In this document: positions 16,639 to 26,315 of the stretch, one piece after another
How positions within the stretch are numbered: position 1 is the first letter of the stretch
How the letters are laid out: every line of letters starts with the position of its first letter
IMG/VR virus record: IMGVR_UViG_3300042301_001828
Span: 1-39,624 of that record
Origin: a virus
DNA length: 39,624 bases
Direction: 5' to 3' (one strand)
Notes under the pieces: model-generated
What the model was told of the DNA's origin: nothing
The model's input: only the letters and a program-made list of their open reading frames with translations
The model's database searches: none
Position numbers and translations under genes: made by a program

Positions 16639-17745
16639 TTATAAACTTTCTATCGTTATTTCTTCTATTGAATTTCCTTGGTTGTAACTTGAAGGTTTTA
16701 CCATTATACCATATCTAGCATTAATTGCAATTCCAGTTGCTGTGTGTGTTAGGTTTGATCCTATCTGTGTAGCCAAAGATGTATCTGAATAAGGAGTTAT
16801 AGTAACAGAAGTTCCAGAAGTCACTACTTTAAATGATTGAATAACACTTGCTACCATCCATGATGCTAATTGAGTTACAGTATTTGATACGGATTGAATA
16901 AATCTAACATATTGTGGATAACAAGTTTGACAGTTACACTCAGTAAAAGTGACTGCGTTATTTCCACCACAGGCGTAGTAGTACACTCCTCCGTCACATT
17001 GGTAGAAATATCCACCACAGGCATAGTAGTATGCTCCACAGGCGTAGTAGTATCCACCACTACAATTATAGGTACTGGAATTATTACAGTTTCCAGCATT
17101 GTAAGCATTACAGTTATAGGCATATGCAGCACACCTATACCATGAAGATTTACAATATCCTGATTTATTGTAAGCGTTACAGTTATAAGCATAATTTGCA
17201 CACCTATACCAGTCAGATTTACAGTATCTATTTCCTACAACATTACAAGTATAACTCCAGCTAGCACAAGGATAGGATGGTGATGAACACGGATAGGATG
17301 GTGATCCACAAGGATAGGATGGTGATGAACACGGATAGGATGGTGAAGCACAGTTTCCTGCCACTTCGCAAGTTCCACAATTACAACCTATTAACGCTCT
17401 TTCTCCTGCACTTAAAGTGCTTGCAGATACCGATGTTTGATCAACTCCAACTCCAAACCAGTTCCCACTGTCAGTAACCCATAGTGCTGCAGTACTTCCT
17501 TGAGTAGAGCCTTTAATAGATATTGAAACGTTTTGAGTATTCATATCAACTGTAGCAGCTGGATATGAACTAGCTGCATCTACAGATACTGCTTTATTGG
17601 TAGAAACTGTAAATGTTCCCCTTATTGCACTCCACAAACTTCCGTCAGAAGATGCTCCAAGTGATCCAGTCGTATTAGCTCTATCAAATGTGTCTTTAAA
17701 AATCTTTCTTCTAGAAACTGATGGAATAATATTAACAAATTTCAT
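16639..17745 (-). CDS. Tail fibre-like protein with Cys/Tyr-rich insert
   Basis: This 368-residue protein is in three parts. Residues about 15-125 form a jelly-roll-like domain (DTFDRANTTGSLG, SLWSAIRGTFTV, ALWVTDSGNWFGVGV). Residues about 125-270 are an extraordinary insert with more than 20 cysteines. It has four SPSYPC repeats, then paired YCKS.WYRCA.YAYNCNAYN units, then YYYACGG units. Residues about 275-368 return to jelly-roll strands (IQSFKVVTSGTSVTI, IAINARYGIMVKPSS). The insert thus sits inside a lectin-like domain. It is probably a virion surface protein; the cysteines may form disulfides or bind metal. Its stop lies 9 nt before the next gene. Confidence 0.7.
   Translation of the reverse strand: MKFVNIIPSVSRRKIFKDTFDRANTTGSLGASSDGSLWSAIRGTFTVSTNKAVSVDAASSYPAATVDMNTQNVSISIKGSTQGSTAALWVTDSGNWFGVGVDQTSVSASTLSAGERALIGCNCGTCEVAGNCASPSYPCSSPSYPCGSPSYPCSSPSYPCASWSYTCNVVGNRYCKSDWYRCANYAYNCNAYNKSGYCKSSWYRCAAYAYNCNAYNAGNCNNSSTYNCSGGYYYACGAYYYACGGYFYQCDGGVYYYACGGNNAVTFTECNCQTCYPQYVRFIQSVSNTVTQLASWMVASVIQSFKVVTSGTSVTITPYSDTSLATQIGSNLTHTATGIAINARYGIMVKPSSYNQGNSIEEITIESL
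17270..17353 (-). repeat. Four 21-bp tandem repeats coding for SPSYPC units
   Basis: On the plus strand GGATAGGATGGTGAT recurs every 21 bp, starting at 17270, 17291, 17312 and 17333; the last copy has GAAG instead of GATG. Each unit codes for seven residues of the Cys-rich insert. Such in-frame DNA repeats can expand or contract by slippage. Confidence 0.85.
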
Positions 17746-17746
17746 G

Positions 17747-18826
17747 TTAAGCTACTAAATCTCCCATCAATACCCATGTATTTGCTGCGGTTTTAACTAA
17801 AGTAGCAGAAGACCATTGTGCTCTTAATTTTTTACCAGGTGTTGCATTTATTGTAGTAGTTCCAGGCGTGGTTGCAGTAACAGTTATTTGTCCAGCAATA
17901 GCTCCCTTTTGAACTATGGTTATTTGAGTTCCAATAGCAAAATTACATGTTGCATCTGTTCCAACATACAAAGTTGCGGCAGTAGTTGAATTATCTAACA
18001 TCAATAATTTTCCATCGTCTGCTTCTACTAAATAATAAGCATTTGATGTAAATGTAGGTGTTGAAATATCAACATGGCTTATAACATTTCCAGTTGTATT
18101 TAAAGAAGTTCCAGTTGCTACTCCAATATTTGAAGATGATGGAGATGATATTGTAATTACTCCAAGCATTCCGCTATGAATTTGACATTGATATGCATAT
18201 TCCCCACTTATGCTAGAAGGAATTTGCCAATATAAAGTTCCTGATATTTTACCTTGAGCAGCAGAGCCTGTAGTAACTGTTCCATCTGTAGCAACGTGAA
18301 TTAATCCTGTATCATAGTTTGATGAACCTGAGGCAGTTTTAATTAAAAATGGATGCCCTTCTACATCTAAGTTAAAAGCAATTGTAGTTCCAGCGGTTGC
18401 ATATATTGTTGGATTATTTCCTGAGTATTGATTATTAATTAAGTAAGCCATACTTGCTTGAGTTACTTCTAGTCTAGTAGTTGCAGGATAAGCAATTTCA
18501 TTAATAGTTATACCAGAAAGTATTGCATCCGTTGTTGCGTTAAAAGATAGATCTAAAACTCCCCAAGAGGCTGCTGAGCCATCTGTTGTTAAATACTTTC
18601 CAGAATTTCCAGATTGAGATGGCAGGGCATCAAGTGTAGCCCATTCTATTCCATCTCCAGCAGAATTAACCTTAAGAACTTGATTTGAAGATCCTAATAA
18701 TCCATCAAGAAGTGTCTCTCCAAAAATACTAAGGTCATCAATAATTGTAATATCGTTGTTGGCTAGTAAAGAATCTACTGTTAATGGCTCAGTAGAGTAA
18801 AGGTGGTTTAGTTTATTAAGTCCCAC
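17747..18826 (-). CDS. Tail fibre protein with cupredoxin-like domain
   Basis: This is a 359-residue fibre protein. The N-terminal 100 residues are fibre-like (DDLSIFGETLLDG, GSSNQVLKVNSAGDGIEW, GKYLTTDGSAASWG). Residues about 138-230 look like a plastocyanin-type cupredoxin: AGTTIAFNLDVEGHPFLI with the first His, then WQIPSSISGEYAYQC, then QIHSGMLGVITI. His, Cys, His and Met are in the right order for a type 1 copper site. The C-terminal part (LLMLDNSTTAATLYVG, KKLRAQWSSATLVK, NTWVLMGDL) is a domain often seen at the tips of phage fibres. Cupredoxin folds are known in marine phage fibres; whether copper is bound is open. Confidence 0.7.
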   Translation of the reverse strand: MGLNKLNHLYSTEPLTVDSLLANNDITIIDDLSIFGETLLDGLLGSSNQVLKVNSAGDGIEWATLDALPSQSGNSGKYLTTDGSAASWGVLDLSFNATTDAILSGITINEIAYPATTRLEVTQASMAYLINNQYSGNNPTIYATAGTTIAFNLDVEGHPFLIKTASGSSNYDTGLIHVATDGTVTTGSAAQGKISGTLYWQIPSSISGEYAYQCQIHSGMLGVITISSPSSSNIGVATGTSLNTTGNVISHVDISTPTFTSNAYYLVEADDGKLLMLDNSTTAATLYVGTDATCNFAIGTQITIVQKGAIAGQITVTATTPGTTTINATPGKKLRAQWSSATLVKTAANTWVLMGDLVA

Positions 18827-18838
18827 TTTTTCCTCCTA

Positions 18839-21775
18839 TTATGCCTGGGCTTCAGTCCAAGAAAGCCTTCCGTTAACCGTAGCACTTGTTACACCAGAAC
18901 CAGAAAGGTTTCTGATTGCTATTGTTACGATGTCTGGTCCATCTGGATAAATATTAAATTCATTTGTTGAGGTAGCATTTGTTGTTCCTCCGCCTAGAAT
19001 TGAATTTCCTAAATCTCTAACCAAACTAAGATCTTGCTGAACAACGTTTGCTTCACCAGACTGAGAAGATACAAAGAAGGAGAAGATTGGTTCTCCACCA
19101 ACCAAAGTTGTGTTTGCTGCGTGATAACAAACTTGAGCCAAGCTTGATCCACCAACATTTGTCCAAGTGTTTCCAACTGCAGTATTAAGTTTTGGATTTA
19201 ATATAAGTTCTACAAGGAAGGCTCCTGGATTTCCAGCAGTTCCTGCAACCAGACTTAAAACATCCATTTGTCTTAAAGTCAGCTGCATTCTATTAATAAG
19301 CTCTCTTTCTCCAAGAACTCCAACCACTCCATTATCTACAGATGGAGCAAGTCTTAAGCTAATAAGAGCAGACCTTGTTGTTGTACTTCTTGGTACAACT
19401 ACACCAGTTTTCATACCTGCCTGGAATACAAAAGACTTATCATCATCGTATCCACCATCCATAATTACAGATGATCCCCAGTGACTTGTTCCAGTTGCAT
19501 ATTGTCTAGAATACAAGTCTACTCTTACTGGAGCAGTTGCTGAATAAGTAAATGATTGTGCAGTTCCATTACCTCCACCAGTAGCACCAGAAACTGGATT
19601 AATGACTACGTTGCTTAGGGCTCTTGTTAGACCTGTAAAGGTTGTTGCTGTTTTTCCTGTGTAAGAAATATATTCAATTTCTTGTCCAGTATTTCCAGCC
19701 TTTGTAACAGTAAGGGTTCCAGATGTTGGGAATCCTGAAGTACTGCTAACAGACATAGTGGTAGCAACGTTTGAAAGTGATGCTGAAAGTTTTGTAACTG
19801 GTGCATCCGCTGCTGCCTCATAACGTGATGGAAGGTTTCCAGAACGCATATAAGCTTCTGTTTCAACATTTGCATGTGTCATTCTGTGACAATATACAAC
19901 TTCTCCACGCTCATCTTTAAATCCAAATCTAATTGCACCTGCACCATACCATGCATAGTCTATGTAGAACATTTGCATTTTAGATAGGTCTACGGTTACT
20001 CCAGATGGACCAGTTCCGTCCATTTTATCAATGTTCCAATCAGACTGCGGAACCTTAGTGTCAACAACCTTACTTACAATTCCACCAGAGGTAACTGTCT
20101 GACCACGGTATTCTGGGAATACATACATTTCTGTATTGCTTGTAATTGATTGAACAGTATAGGTTAGACCTCTAATGGCAACCTTATCTCCTGGGCTTAA
20201 TTGCTCTGAGAATCTAGTATCTGTACCAGTGATTGTTGGAGATCCTTGAGTTGTTGCAACAATTCCAGAAATTTGATCTGTGCTAGATCGTCTTACTGCC
20301 CACATAGTTTGTCCATCAAATTCAAAGAAGAATCCATTTTGGTCATCAAACATTCCAATTCTTGTCTGACCACCAAACCAGGAAACTGGTGCTACTGTGA
20401 TAGGAAAACCAGTTGCTGGAGTTGCTGAAGGAACAGAAGATGCGGTATATTGAAATTCTTTAGGTCCAGTAATTGCTGTAACCGTAAAGGTTCCATTGTA
20501 CGCTGTTTGATCTGCACCAGCTACTTTAACCTGTGCACCAATTCCAAGGAAATGTTCGTATCTAGTTTTTACAGTAACTGTTGTGCTAGATGAAGAAATT
20601 AAATCTACTGCAAATACTGGTTTTAGCATAGATCCAGTAGAGAACTGAATGCCCTTGCCTGATTGGTATCGGAAGTATCTACGAGTCTGACGAATAATTT
20701 TTGATCCAGGAGCGGAAGACCCAGTTGAGAATTTAACTCCACCATCAAATGGTCTATGGACAGAAACGGATCCTGGTCTTCCAGTTAAAGATTTTGCAAC
20801 TGCCGTGATTGCACCAGATGGGGCATCAATAACATCAAAAGTAAAGGTATTTGTTGTTGGAGTTGTTTTTACTTCCCATGCACCATTTGGTGGATTAGAG
20901 GAGGCAGCTGTAGTTCCAGAAACATAAATTAGATCTCCAATGCTAATACCGTGAGCATTTGTGGTTGTGGCTGTTACTGTACTACCAGATGCTACAAATG
21001 CAGAACCAGAGCTAGTTGAAAGAGGAATCTCAGATCCTGTGTAGTTATAAGCTTTGTAAGCAAAAGTTTTTGTTGCGTCAAGAATTGATCCGTTAGTAGC
21101 GTTTGCTCTTGCATAGTATGTAAAAGTATCATTAGAAACTGTTGTTGTTGAAACAGCTTTAACTAAATACCATCCATCTGCATTAACATCCAATGTGTCT
21201 TGGATAAAGAATTTATCTCCAGCAACAAGACCGTGAGCCGCTGTAGTTACTACTGTTACAAGTCTAGAAGATCCAGTTCCTGCAATTGAAACAAATGTAT
21301 TTGTTCCTCCAGAAGGCTGTGCAATTGGAGCTTGAATATCGTAGTAGCAAGATGGCTTGTTATTTGTAAGGCTTAACACTTCCCATTTAGTTGGCTGAGT
21401 TCCATATTCAAAATCAGTATCAATTAAAGAAGTAGGTGTAGAAACTCTCAATTTTCCAACAGGATCCATATAGGACTCATCTGGCTGAAAACTTTCTGCA
21501 TACTCGTCTACTGTTATTTGGAGCTTATCAGTAGAGGTCATAGCTGCTGTATTAAAGTTTAGTACAACTGTTGTAGTTGGAGCATTGTTTGTGTCAATTG
21601 CTGCTGTGTAGCTTGTTGCCTTAAGACTTGGATCTGAAAAATTATAAATTACCTGATTAGTAGTAACATTTGTAATAAGAATCAATCTTTCCCTTGGAAT
21701 ATGATCTGGAATTACAATTGTTCGTGTAGCTGGGTCAAATGTGTACCCTGTTTCAAATAATATCTTTCTTGCCAT
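18839..21775 (-). CDS. Large virion structural protein (tail or baseplate)
   Basis: This is a 978-residue protein. The first 100 residues (MARKILFETGYTFDPATRTI, then IPRERLILITNVTTNQVIYN) resemble the start of large baseplate or fibre-hub proteins of marine myoviruses. A conserved middle reads FEFDGQTMWAVRRSS, DWNIDKMDGTGPSG, QMFYIDYAWYGAGAIRFGF, HRMTHANVETEAYMRSGNLP. The rest is Ser/Thr/Gly-rich beta structure with repeated Ig-like segments (VTTAAHGLVAGDKFFI, TTTNAHGISIGDLIYV). I am confident it is a virion protein. The exact place is inferred from the fibre genes on both sides. GGAGCATAAAAA precedes the ATG. Confidence 0.7.
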   Translation of the reverse strand: MARKILFETGYTFDPATRTIVIPDHIPRERLILITNVTTNQVIYNFSDPSLKATSYTAAIDTNNAPTTTVVLNFNTAAMTSTDKLQITVDEYAESFQPDESYMDPVGKLRVSTPTSLIDTDFEYGTQPTKWEVLSLTNNKPSCYYDIQAPIAQPSGGTNTFVSIAGTGSSRLVTVVTTAAHGLVAGDKFFIQDTLDVNADGWYLVKAVSTTTVSNDTFTYYARANATNGSILDATKTFAYKAYNYTGSEIPLSTSSGSAFVASGSTVTATTTNAHGISIGDLIYVSGTTAASSNPPNGAWEVKTTPTTNTFTFDVIDAPSGAITAVAKSLTGRPGSVSVHRPFDGGVKFSTGSSAPGSKIIRQTRRYFRYQSGKGIQFSTGSMLKPVFAVDLISSSSTTVTVKTRYEHFLGIGAQVKVAGADQTAYNGTFTVTAITGPKEFQYTASSVPSATPATGFPITVAPVSWFGGQTRIGMFDDQNGFFFEFDGQTMWAVRRSSTDQISGIVATTQGSPTITGTDTRFSEQLSPGDKVAIRGLTYTVQSITSNTEMYVFPEYRGQTVTSGGIVSKVVDTKVPQSDWNIDKMDGTGPSGVTVDLSKMQMFYIDYAWYGAGAIRFGFKDERGEVVYCHRMTHANVETEAYMRSGNLPSRYEAAADAPVTKLSASLSNVATTMSVSSTSGFPTSGTLTVTKAGNTGQEIEYISYTGKTATTFTGLTRALSNVVINPVSGATGGGNGTAQSFTYSATAPVRVDLYSRQYATGTSHWGSSVIMDGGYDDDKSFVFQAGMKTGVVVPRSTTTRSALISLRLAPSVDNGVVGVLGERELINRMQLTLRQMDVLSLVAGTAGNPGAFLVELILNPKLNTAVGNTWTNVGGSSLAQVCYHAANTTLVGGEPIFSFFVSSQSGEANVVQQDLSLVRDLGNSILGGGTTNATSTNEFNIYPDGPDIVTIAIRNLSGSGVTSATVNGRLSWTEAQA

Positions 21776-21778
21776 TTT

Positions 21779-24700
21779 TTATGCTCCTAATAAAATATCC
21801 ACTGCTTTGAATGGATATCCTTTCTTTATTGAATTTACATTTGGTCCAAGCATTAATCTTGCATCAAAAGTTGATCCTAGTGGTGGAACTTCAGAGTACG
21901 CTATGTATCCATCTGAGTCAACCATAAAGCCTTCTCTTGGTAACATAGATTGCCAAACATATTCTGGAAAATCCACTACTTGTATTATACCATTAATTGT
22001 TAAGAGAAGTCTTAAAGGATTATTTATAGCAACTTGTTCCCCTGCAAATTTTGGAAGGAATCTGCTAGTAATTCCATCAAATTCATATCTCATATCATCT
22101 ATTGGAACAATGTCTGGTAAATATGGAAGACTTGCAAAAATTAAATCGTCTACATATTCTTTGTTTGCTGCGTCTGTATCGTCTGTAGGCGATGGAACTG
22201 TAACATGTCCAGTAAGTGTCGGATTATTTGTTCTTGCTATTTCAGAATCTATATAATCTTTATCAATTGGGGTTGCTGCCCAAGTTCCAACAGTTACATA
22301 TCCTAATGTACTAATATTTGAAGGAACTCCAGAATATTGTGCAAATATTATATTATCAGTTCCAACTTTTATTGCACCAGCTGGATTAATAGAAGTTCCA
22401 CCTTGTGATACTACATACGAATCGTTTGCAGAAACACTTCCAGATGTTACGAATACATAATCTCCTGATTTAATTAAACCACTAGTTACACTTGCTCCAT
22501 TAAAGTTTACTGCTCTTGTAAGAATAAATGGGTCATCACCATCTCCAGGGAATGATACTACATAAATACCATTTTGTTTTTGATCTGCTTGATTTCTAAT
22601 AAGAACTCTTTGAGATGATTGAACTTCATCTCCATCTAGAATTAAAGCTCCGTCAACATTTCCAGTTAGAGTTGCACCAACTCCAAGACCTCCAGATGAA
22701 TCCGATGTTCCATTTACATAAGTTGCATTTAAAGCTTGTTGAGAAACATAAACAACTTCAGGCTTTATGTTAATTCCTGATGCAAGTGAATCAACATAAG
22801 ATTTATTTGCTGCATGTGTTGAAGTTGTTGGGGTAGGAACTGATATAGATCCATTAAAAACTGTAGAAGGATAAAATGAAACTGTTCCAGTTGCCCCAGC
22901 TGTTGAAGATCCAATATTTATATTTGTTTCTGATCCTGAAACTCCACCAGTTCCAATGTTAATTGTTTTTGTAGCAGTTGTTGCGTTTCCAAATAGTGTT
23001 GCAGTAATAGATCCAGTTGGAGTTCCACCAATTGTAAGAGATGTTGCAGCTCCTGCAAAGTTAACTGTAGCTGCAGTTGTATTAAACAAATCTAAAGTTG
23101 AACTTGTTGTTGATATGGTTGGAGTCCTAAGAGATGTTACTGCTCCTGCATCTGTTGATCCTATTGTTAATGTTGTTGCTGCTCCTGCAAAATTTACTGT
23201 TGTTGCAGTACTATTTACTAAATTAAAGGTACTAGTTCCAGATATTAAAGATGTGCTAATTGTTGGAGAAGACCCAGTTATATAAGAATTAGTGTCAATC
23301 GTCCATGTATCTGGTCCAGTTCTTTTTAATAGACCAACTCCTGAAGTAATTGCAGAAATTGCTGTAAGATCTCCGTCAACTGGTTGGTATCCAGATAAAG
23401 ATGATGACAAGGCGTATGTACTTGTGTCATAAGACCACGTTCCTGCTGTATTTTTTAGTAATCCAGTTCCAGAACCAAGAGTATCAATTCCTGAAAGATG
23501 TGAGCTATAAGCTTGAACATCTGTTCCAATTACAAGACCTAAAGAAGTTCTTCCAGTAGATGCAGTAAGACCTGTAGATCCTCCGTCCCATTTGTTTCTG
23601 TCCGTGTAGGCGGTATCCCAGTTAGAAGAGTTGTTGGCTGTTGTGGTGTATGTTGAATCTGATCCACGAATAAGGATTCCAGATGTTGATAGTGCGGAAA
23701 TATTAGTAAGGTTTAAATCTTTTGATTGATATAAAGTTGTCGCATTAGTCTGAGTTAAATATGTTGAAGAAGCAGAACTTTGTGTTAAGTAAGTGTTTGC
23801 AGCTACAGAAGCACTTAAATATTCAAACAATGTTGGCGAAAGTGCGTCTATTGCTCTTTGATTTGTAAAATATAAATTACCTGCTTCAGAAATTTGTGAA
23901 GTGTTATATGAATTTATTCCTAAAAATGCAGTACTTTGAATTGATGTATCTGGAAATACAATTTGTCCAGCATTATTGAATGCAAAGTTTGCAGATCCTG
24001 AATTAGTTACAAATGCTACACCGCTATCATCATTTAATATTATTGAATTGTAACAACTTTGAAGAGTTATTGAGCCATCTGTAAACCCATCATGGGATCT
24101 AATTACAATTGGATCAATATATTCCCAACCACCTTTTGTAGCAATATTTATTTCATTTGGATCTCTATTGGTCCAAACAGAGCCTGAAGAATCATATGCT
24201 AATATATGATTATTTACAGGACCTGTAAAGTCAACATCTTCAAGAAGAAAAAGACTAGTTGCTACTGAAGCGGATGCCCCTATTTCTAACCAATAAACTC
24301 CATCATATACAAAAAATTGAGCAGTGTCATCTTTATACCAAAGATCCCCTTGTGCTGCAGGATATGGTTCTGTTGCACTAATTTGAGCTGCTTCTAAAAG
24401 TACTTCTTGATTAGTCCATGCAGAAGATGCGGAGCTCCACATAAGAGCGTCTCCATCAGTTAAAGAATTTAAACTAACATCTGAAAGAGTGTAAAGATTG
24501 TTTGACCCTTCTACTACACCATTTACTTCTACCCAATAAGTTCCATCATATACATAGAATTCACCAGTATCATTTTTATACCAAGAATCCCCAGTTTCTG
24601 GAGAAGCTGGCTCTGTTGTGCTAACGGTTGTTCCACCGCCAGCACCTGCACCAAGGACTGACCAAACTCCTGCTTGGTAAATCTTTGCAACAGATGCTGA

Positions 24701-24790
24701 AGAATTAAAGTATAGCTCTCCCTCGGATCCACTTATAGGATCTGAAGGTAATACTACTAAATTTAACCCTGTTAAAAATTTCTTTGCCAT
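21779..24790 (-). CDS. Large tail fibre protein with internal repeats
   Basis: This is a 1003-residue fibre. It begins MAKKFLTGLNLVVLPSDP and soon carries a duplicated module (GDSWYKNDTGEFYVYDG and GDLWYKDDTAQFFVYDG). A later zone repeats TYLTQSSASSTYLTQ. Another has three near copies of a LFNTTAATVNFAGAAT unit. A C-terminal part with PTPTSTHAANKSYVDSLASG and PSPTDDTDAANKEYVDDL is typical of trimeric fibres of marine phages. GAAGG precedes the ATG. The first residues match those of the next gene (MSRKFLTSIDLNRNELQN), which suggests a shared attachment domain at the baseplate. Confidence 0.8.
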   Translation of the reverse strand: MAKKFLTGLNLVVLPSDPISGSEGELYFNSSASVAKIYQAGVWSVLGAGAGGGTTVSTTEPASPETGDSWYKNDTGEFYVYDGTYWVEVNGVVEGSNNLYTLSDVSLNSLTDGDALMWSSASSAWTNQEVLLEAAQISATEPYPAAQGDLWYKDDTAQFFVYDGVYWLEIGASASVATSLFLLEDVDFTGPVNNHILAYDSSGSVWTNRDPNEINIATKGGWEYIDPIVIRSHDGFTDGSITLQSCYNSIILNDDSGVAFVTNSGSANFAFNNAGQIVFPDTSIQSTAFLGINSYNTSQISEAGNLYFTNQRAIDALSPTLFEYLSASVAANTYLTQSSASSTYLTQTNATTLYQSKDLNLTNISALSTSGILIRGSDSTYTTTANNSSNWDTAYTDRNKWDGGSTGLTASTGRTSLGLVIGTDVQAYSSHLSGIDTLGSGTGLLKNTAGTWSYDTSTYALSSSLSGYQPVDGDLTAISAITSGVGLLKRTGPDTWTIDTNSYITGSSPTISTSLISGTSTFNLVNSTATTVNFAGAATTLTIGSTDAGAVTSLRTPTISTTSSTLDLFNTTAATVNFAGAATSLTIGGTPTGSITATLFGNATTATKTINIGTGGVSGSETNINIGSSTAGATGTVSFYPSTVFNGSISVPTPTTSTHAANKSYVDSLASGINIKPEVVYVSQQALNATYVNGTSDSSGGLGVGATLTGNVDGALILDGDEVQSSQRVLIRNQADQKQNGIYVVSFPGDGDDPFILTRAVNFNGASVTSGLIKSGDYVFVTSGSVSANDSYVVSQGGTSINPAGAIKVGTDNIIFAQYSGVPSNISTLGYVTVGTWAATPIDKDYIDSEIARTNNPTLTGHVTVPSPTDDTDAANKEYVDDLIFASLPYLPDIVPIDDMRYEFDGITSRFLPKFAGEQVAINNPLRLLLTINGIIQVVDFPEYVWQSMLPREGFMVDSDGYIAYSEVPPLGSTFDARLMLGPNVNSIKKGYPFKAVDILLGA

Positions 24791-24808
24791 TTTTTCCTTC
24801 TAATATGA

Positions 24809-24832
24809 GGGGCTAGGGTTTAATCTAGCCCC
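24809..24832 (-). terminator. Strong hairpin between fibre genes
   Basis: GGGGCTAG (24809-24816) and CTAGCCCC (24825-24832) form a perfect 8-bp stem with an 8-nt loop, in the only sizeable gap between the fibre genes. No T tract follows on either strand. It may be a terminator or processing site of the actinobacterial kind. A TATAAT-like element (about 24840-24847, minus) lies just upstream of it, so the hairpin may also sit in the leader of the 1003-residue fibre gene. Confidence 0.5.
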
Positions 24833-24851
24833 CCACACACTATATTATACT

Positions 24852-26297
24852 TTATCCAATTACTACAACACGATATGTGTCAGCAGCAATTGTTGTTGCA
24901 CTATTAATTTTAATAGTTATAGCAGATGTTGATGTATGTTGTACATCTACTTCTACCTGATTATAATCAGCAGCAACTTCATATACTTGAACTGTTACAT
25001 CCTTAGTTGCAAGGTTGTGTGTTACAGTCCAGGTACATACTCCACTAGTTGATGTTAGCGATGTGTTATTAACTGCATATTTCTTTGGGAATCCATCAGT
25101 TATTAACTTTGACTCTACAGAAGAAATATCAACAGCAAGACCACTACCAGTTGTCAAATAGCTTGTTGAAGCTGTAATGATACCAGCAGTGAATGTTCCA
25201 GCACTTCCAGAATTATCTGAATATGTGAAATCAACTGTTGAAGAGTCTGTTAGCATTGTGCCAACTGTATCTTCAACATACTCCTGTAATCCAGTTATAT
25301 CAGATGTTGCATGGACGTGACCTTCAAGAGAGATGGCAGTTTCGCTACCAAGAAGTCCAGCTGACCATTTATCAGATGATTCATTCCAAATTAAAGAAGC
25401 ATTGGTTGAATCACCACGCTCAACTTCAAGACCTGCATTTGCTGCAGGAACTCCAGTTACATTGCTATTAAGGGTAATTTGATTATCCTCAACTAGCAAA
25501 GTTTCTGTATTTAGAGTTGTTACGCTTCCGCTTACAGTTAGATTTCCAGTTACACCAAGATTTCCTCCGATTGTTACATCATCTGGAAGACCAATTGTAA
25601 TTGCTCCAGCAGATGCTGAAACAGTTACTTCATTAGCTGTTCCTGAAAGAGATGTAACACCAGTGTTAGAAATAGTTAGAGTTGAACCTTCACCACCTGA
25701 ACCAGTTACACTGATACCTGCACCAGATGCACTTGCACCTGCTACATAATCACCAGTTGTATCTGCACCAAGAGCGACTGAATCTGCTACAATATCTGCT
25801 GTAATTGTTACGTTCTGACTTCCATCAAAACTAACACTACCACTTAAAGAACCACCAAGAGCAATAGATCTAGGTGTCTGCAAAGTGCTAGCAGTACTTG
25901 CATTACCAGTTAAAGCACCAGTTACATCTACTGTAATAGAGTTTGGAAGACTTACCGTTACTGCACCAGCAGATCCGCTTACAGATACTTCGTTATCTGT
26001 ACCAGTAATGCTAGTTACGCCAGTGTTTGCAATTGTAAGAGAATTTCCAGCATCATTATAGTTTAATGAAATTCCAGTTCCACTATCAAGTAAATCATTT
26101 ACTGCATCACCAATAAATTCAGTAGACCCAACGGCTTCCCAAGATGATCCAGTATATACTTTTAACGTGTTGTCAACAGTGTTAAAGTAAACTTGACCAG
26201 CAACTCCACTACCTGGATCTGTAGCCAAATTATGGATAACACCGTTTTGCAATTCATTACGATTTAAATCAATACTTGTTAAAAATTTTCTAGACAT
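24852..26297 (-). CDS. Tail fibre protein
   Basis: This is a 481-residue fibre with an N-terminal attachment segment (MSRKFLTSIDLNRNELQNG), then GVAGQVYFNTVDNTLKVYTG, a module that caps many phage fibres. Long beta-helical or beta-spiral repeats follow, with the unit ITIANTGVTSLSGTANEV seen in varied copies, then a NLTVSGSVTTLNTETLLV-type module found before fibre tips. The C-terminus (VTHNLATKDVTVQVYEV, INSATTIAADTYRVVVIG) is a common tip domain. AAGGAGGTG, the strongest ribosome binding site of the block, lies 7 nt before the ATG, fitting a highly expressed virion protein. Confidence 0.8.
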   Translation of the reverse strand: MSRKFLTSIDLNRNELQNGVIHNLATDPGSGVAGQVYFNTVDNTLKVYTGSSWEAVGSTEFIGDAVNDLLDSGTGISLNYNDAGNSLTIANTGVTSITGTDNEVSVSGSAGAVTVSLPNSITVDVTGALTGNASTASTLQTPRSIALGGSLSGSVSFDGSQNVTITADIVADSVALGADTTGDYVAGASASGAGISVTGSGGEGSTLTISNTGVTSLSGTANEVTVSASAGAITIGLPDDVTIGGNLGVTGNLTVSGSVTTLNTETLLVEDNQITLNSNVTGVPAANAGLEVERGDSTNASLIWNESSDKWSAGLLGSETAISLEGHVHATSDITGLQEYVEDTVGTMLTDSSTVDFTYSDNSGSAGTFTAGIITASTSYLTTGSGLAVDISSVESKLITDGFPKKYAVNNTSLTSTSGVCTWTVTHNLATKDVTVQVYEVAADYNQVEVDVQHTSTSAITIKINSATTIAADTYRVVVIG

Positions 26298-26315
26298 ATA
26301 TTTTCACCTCCTTCA

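Noticed and set aside
16875-17264. Long frames in other reading frames over the Cys-rich gene, on both strands
   Set aside because: They are by-products of the repeats; codon pattern, ribosome binding site and gene order favour the 368-residue frame only.
17270-17353. CRISPR-like array
   Set aside because: The repeats are directly tandem with no spacers and are in frame within a protein gene.
21741-22256. A 171-codon rightward frame opposite the fibre genes
   Set aside because: It is antisense to a clear fibre gene, crosses its boundary and has no ribosome binding site; it arises from the low-complexity fibre codons.
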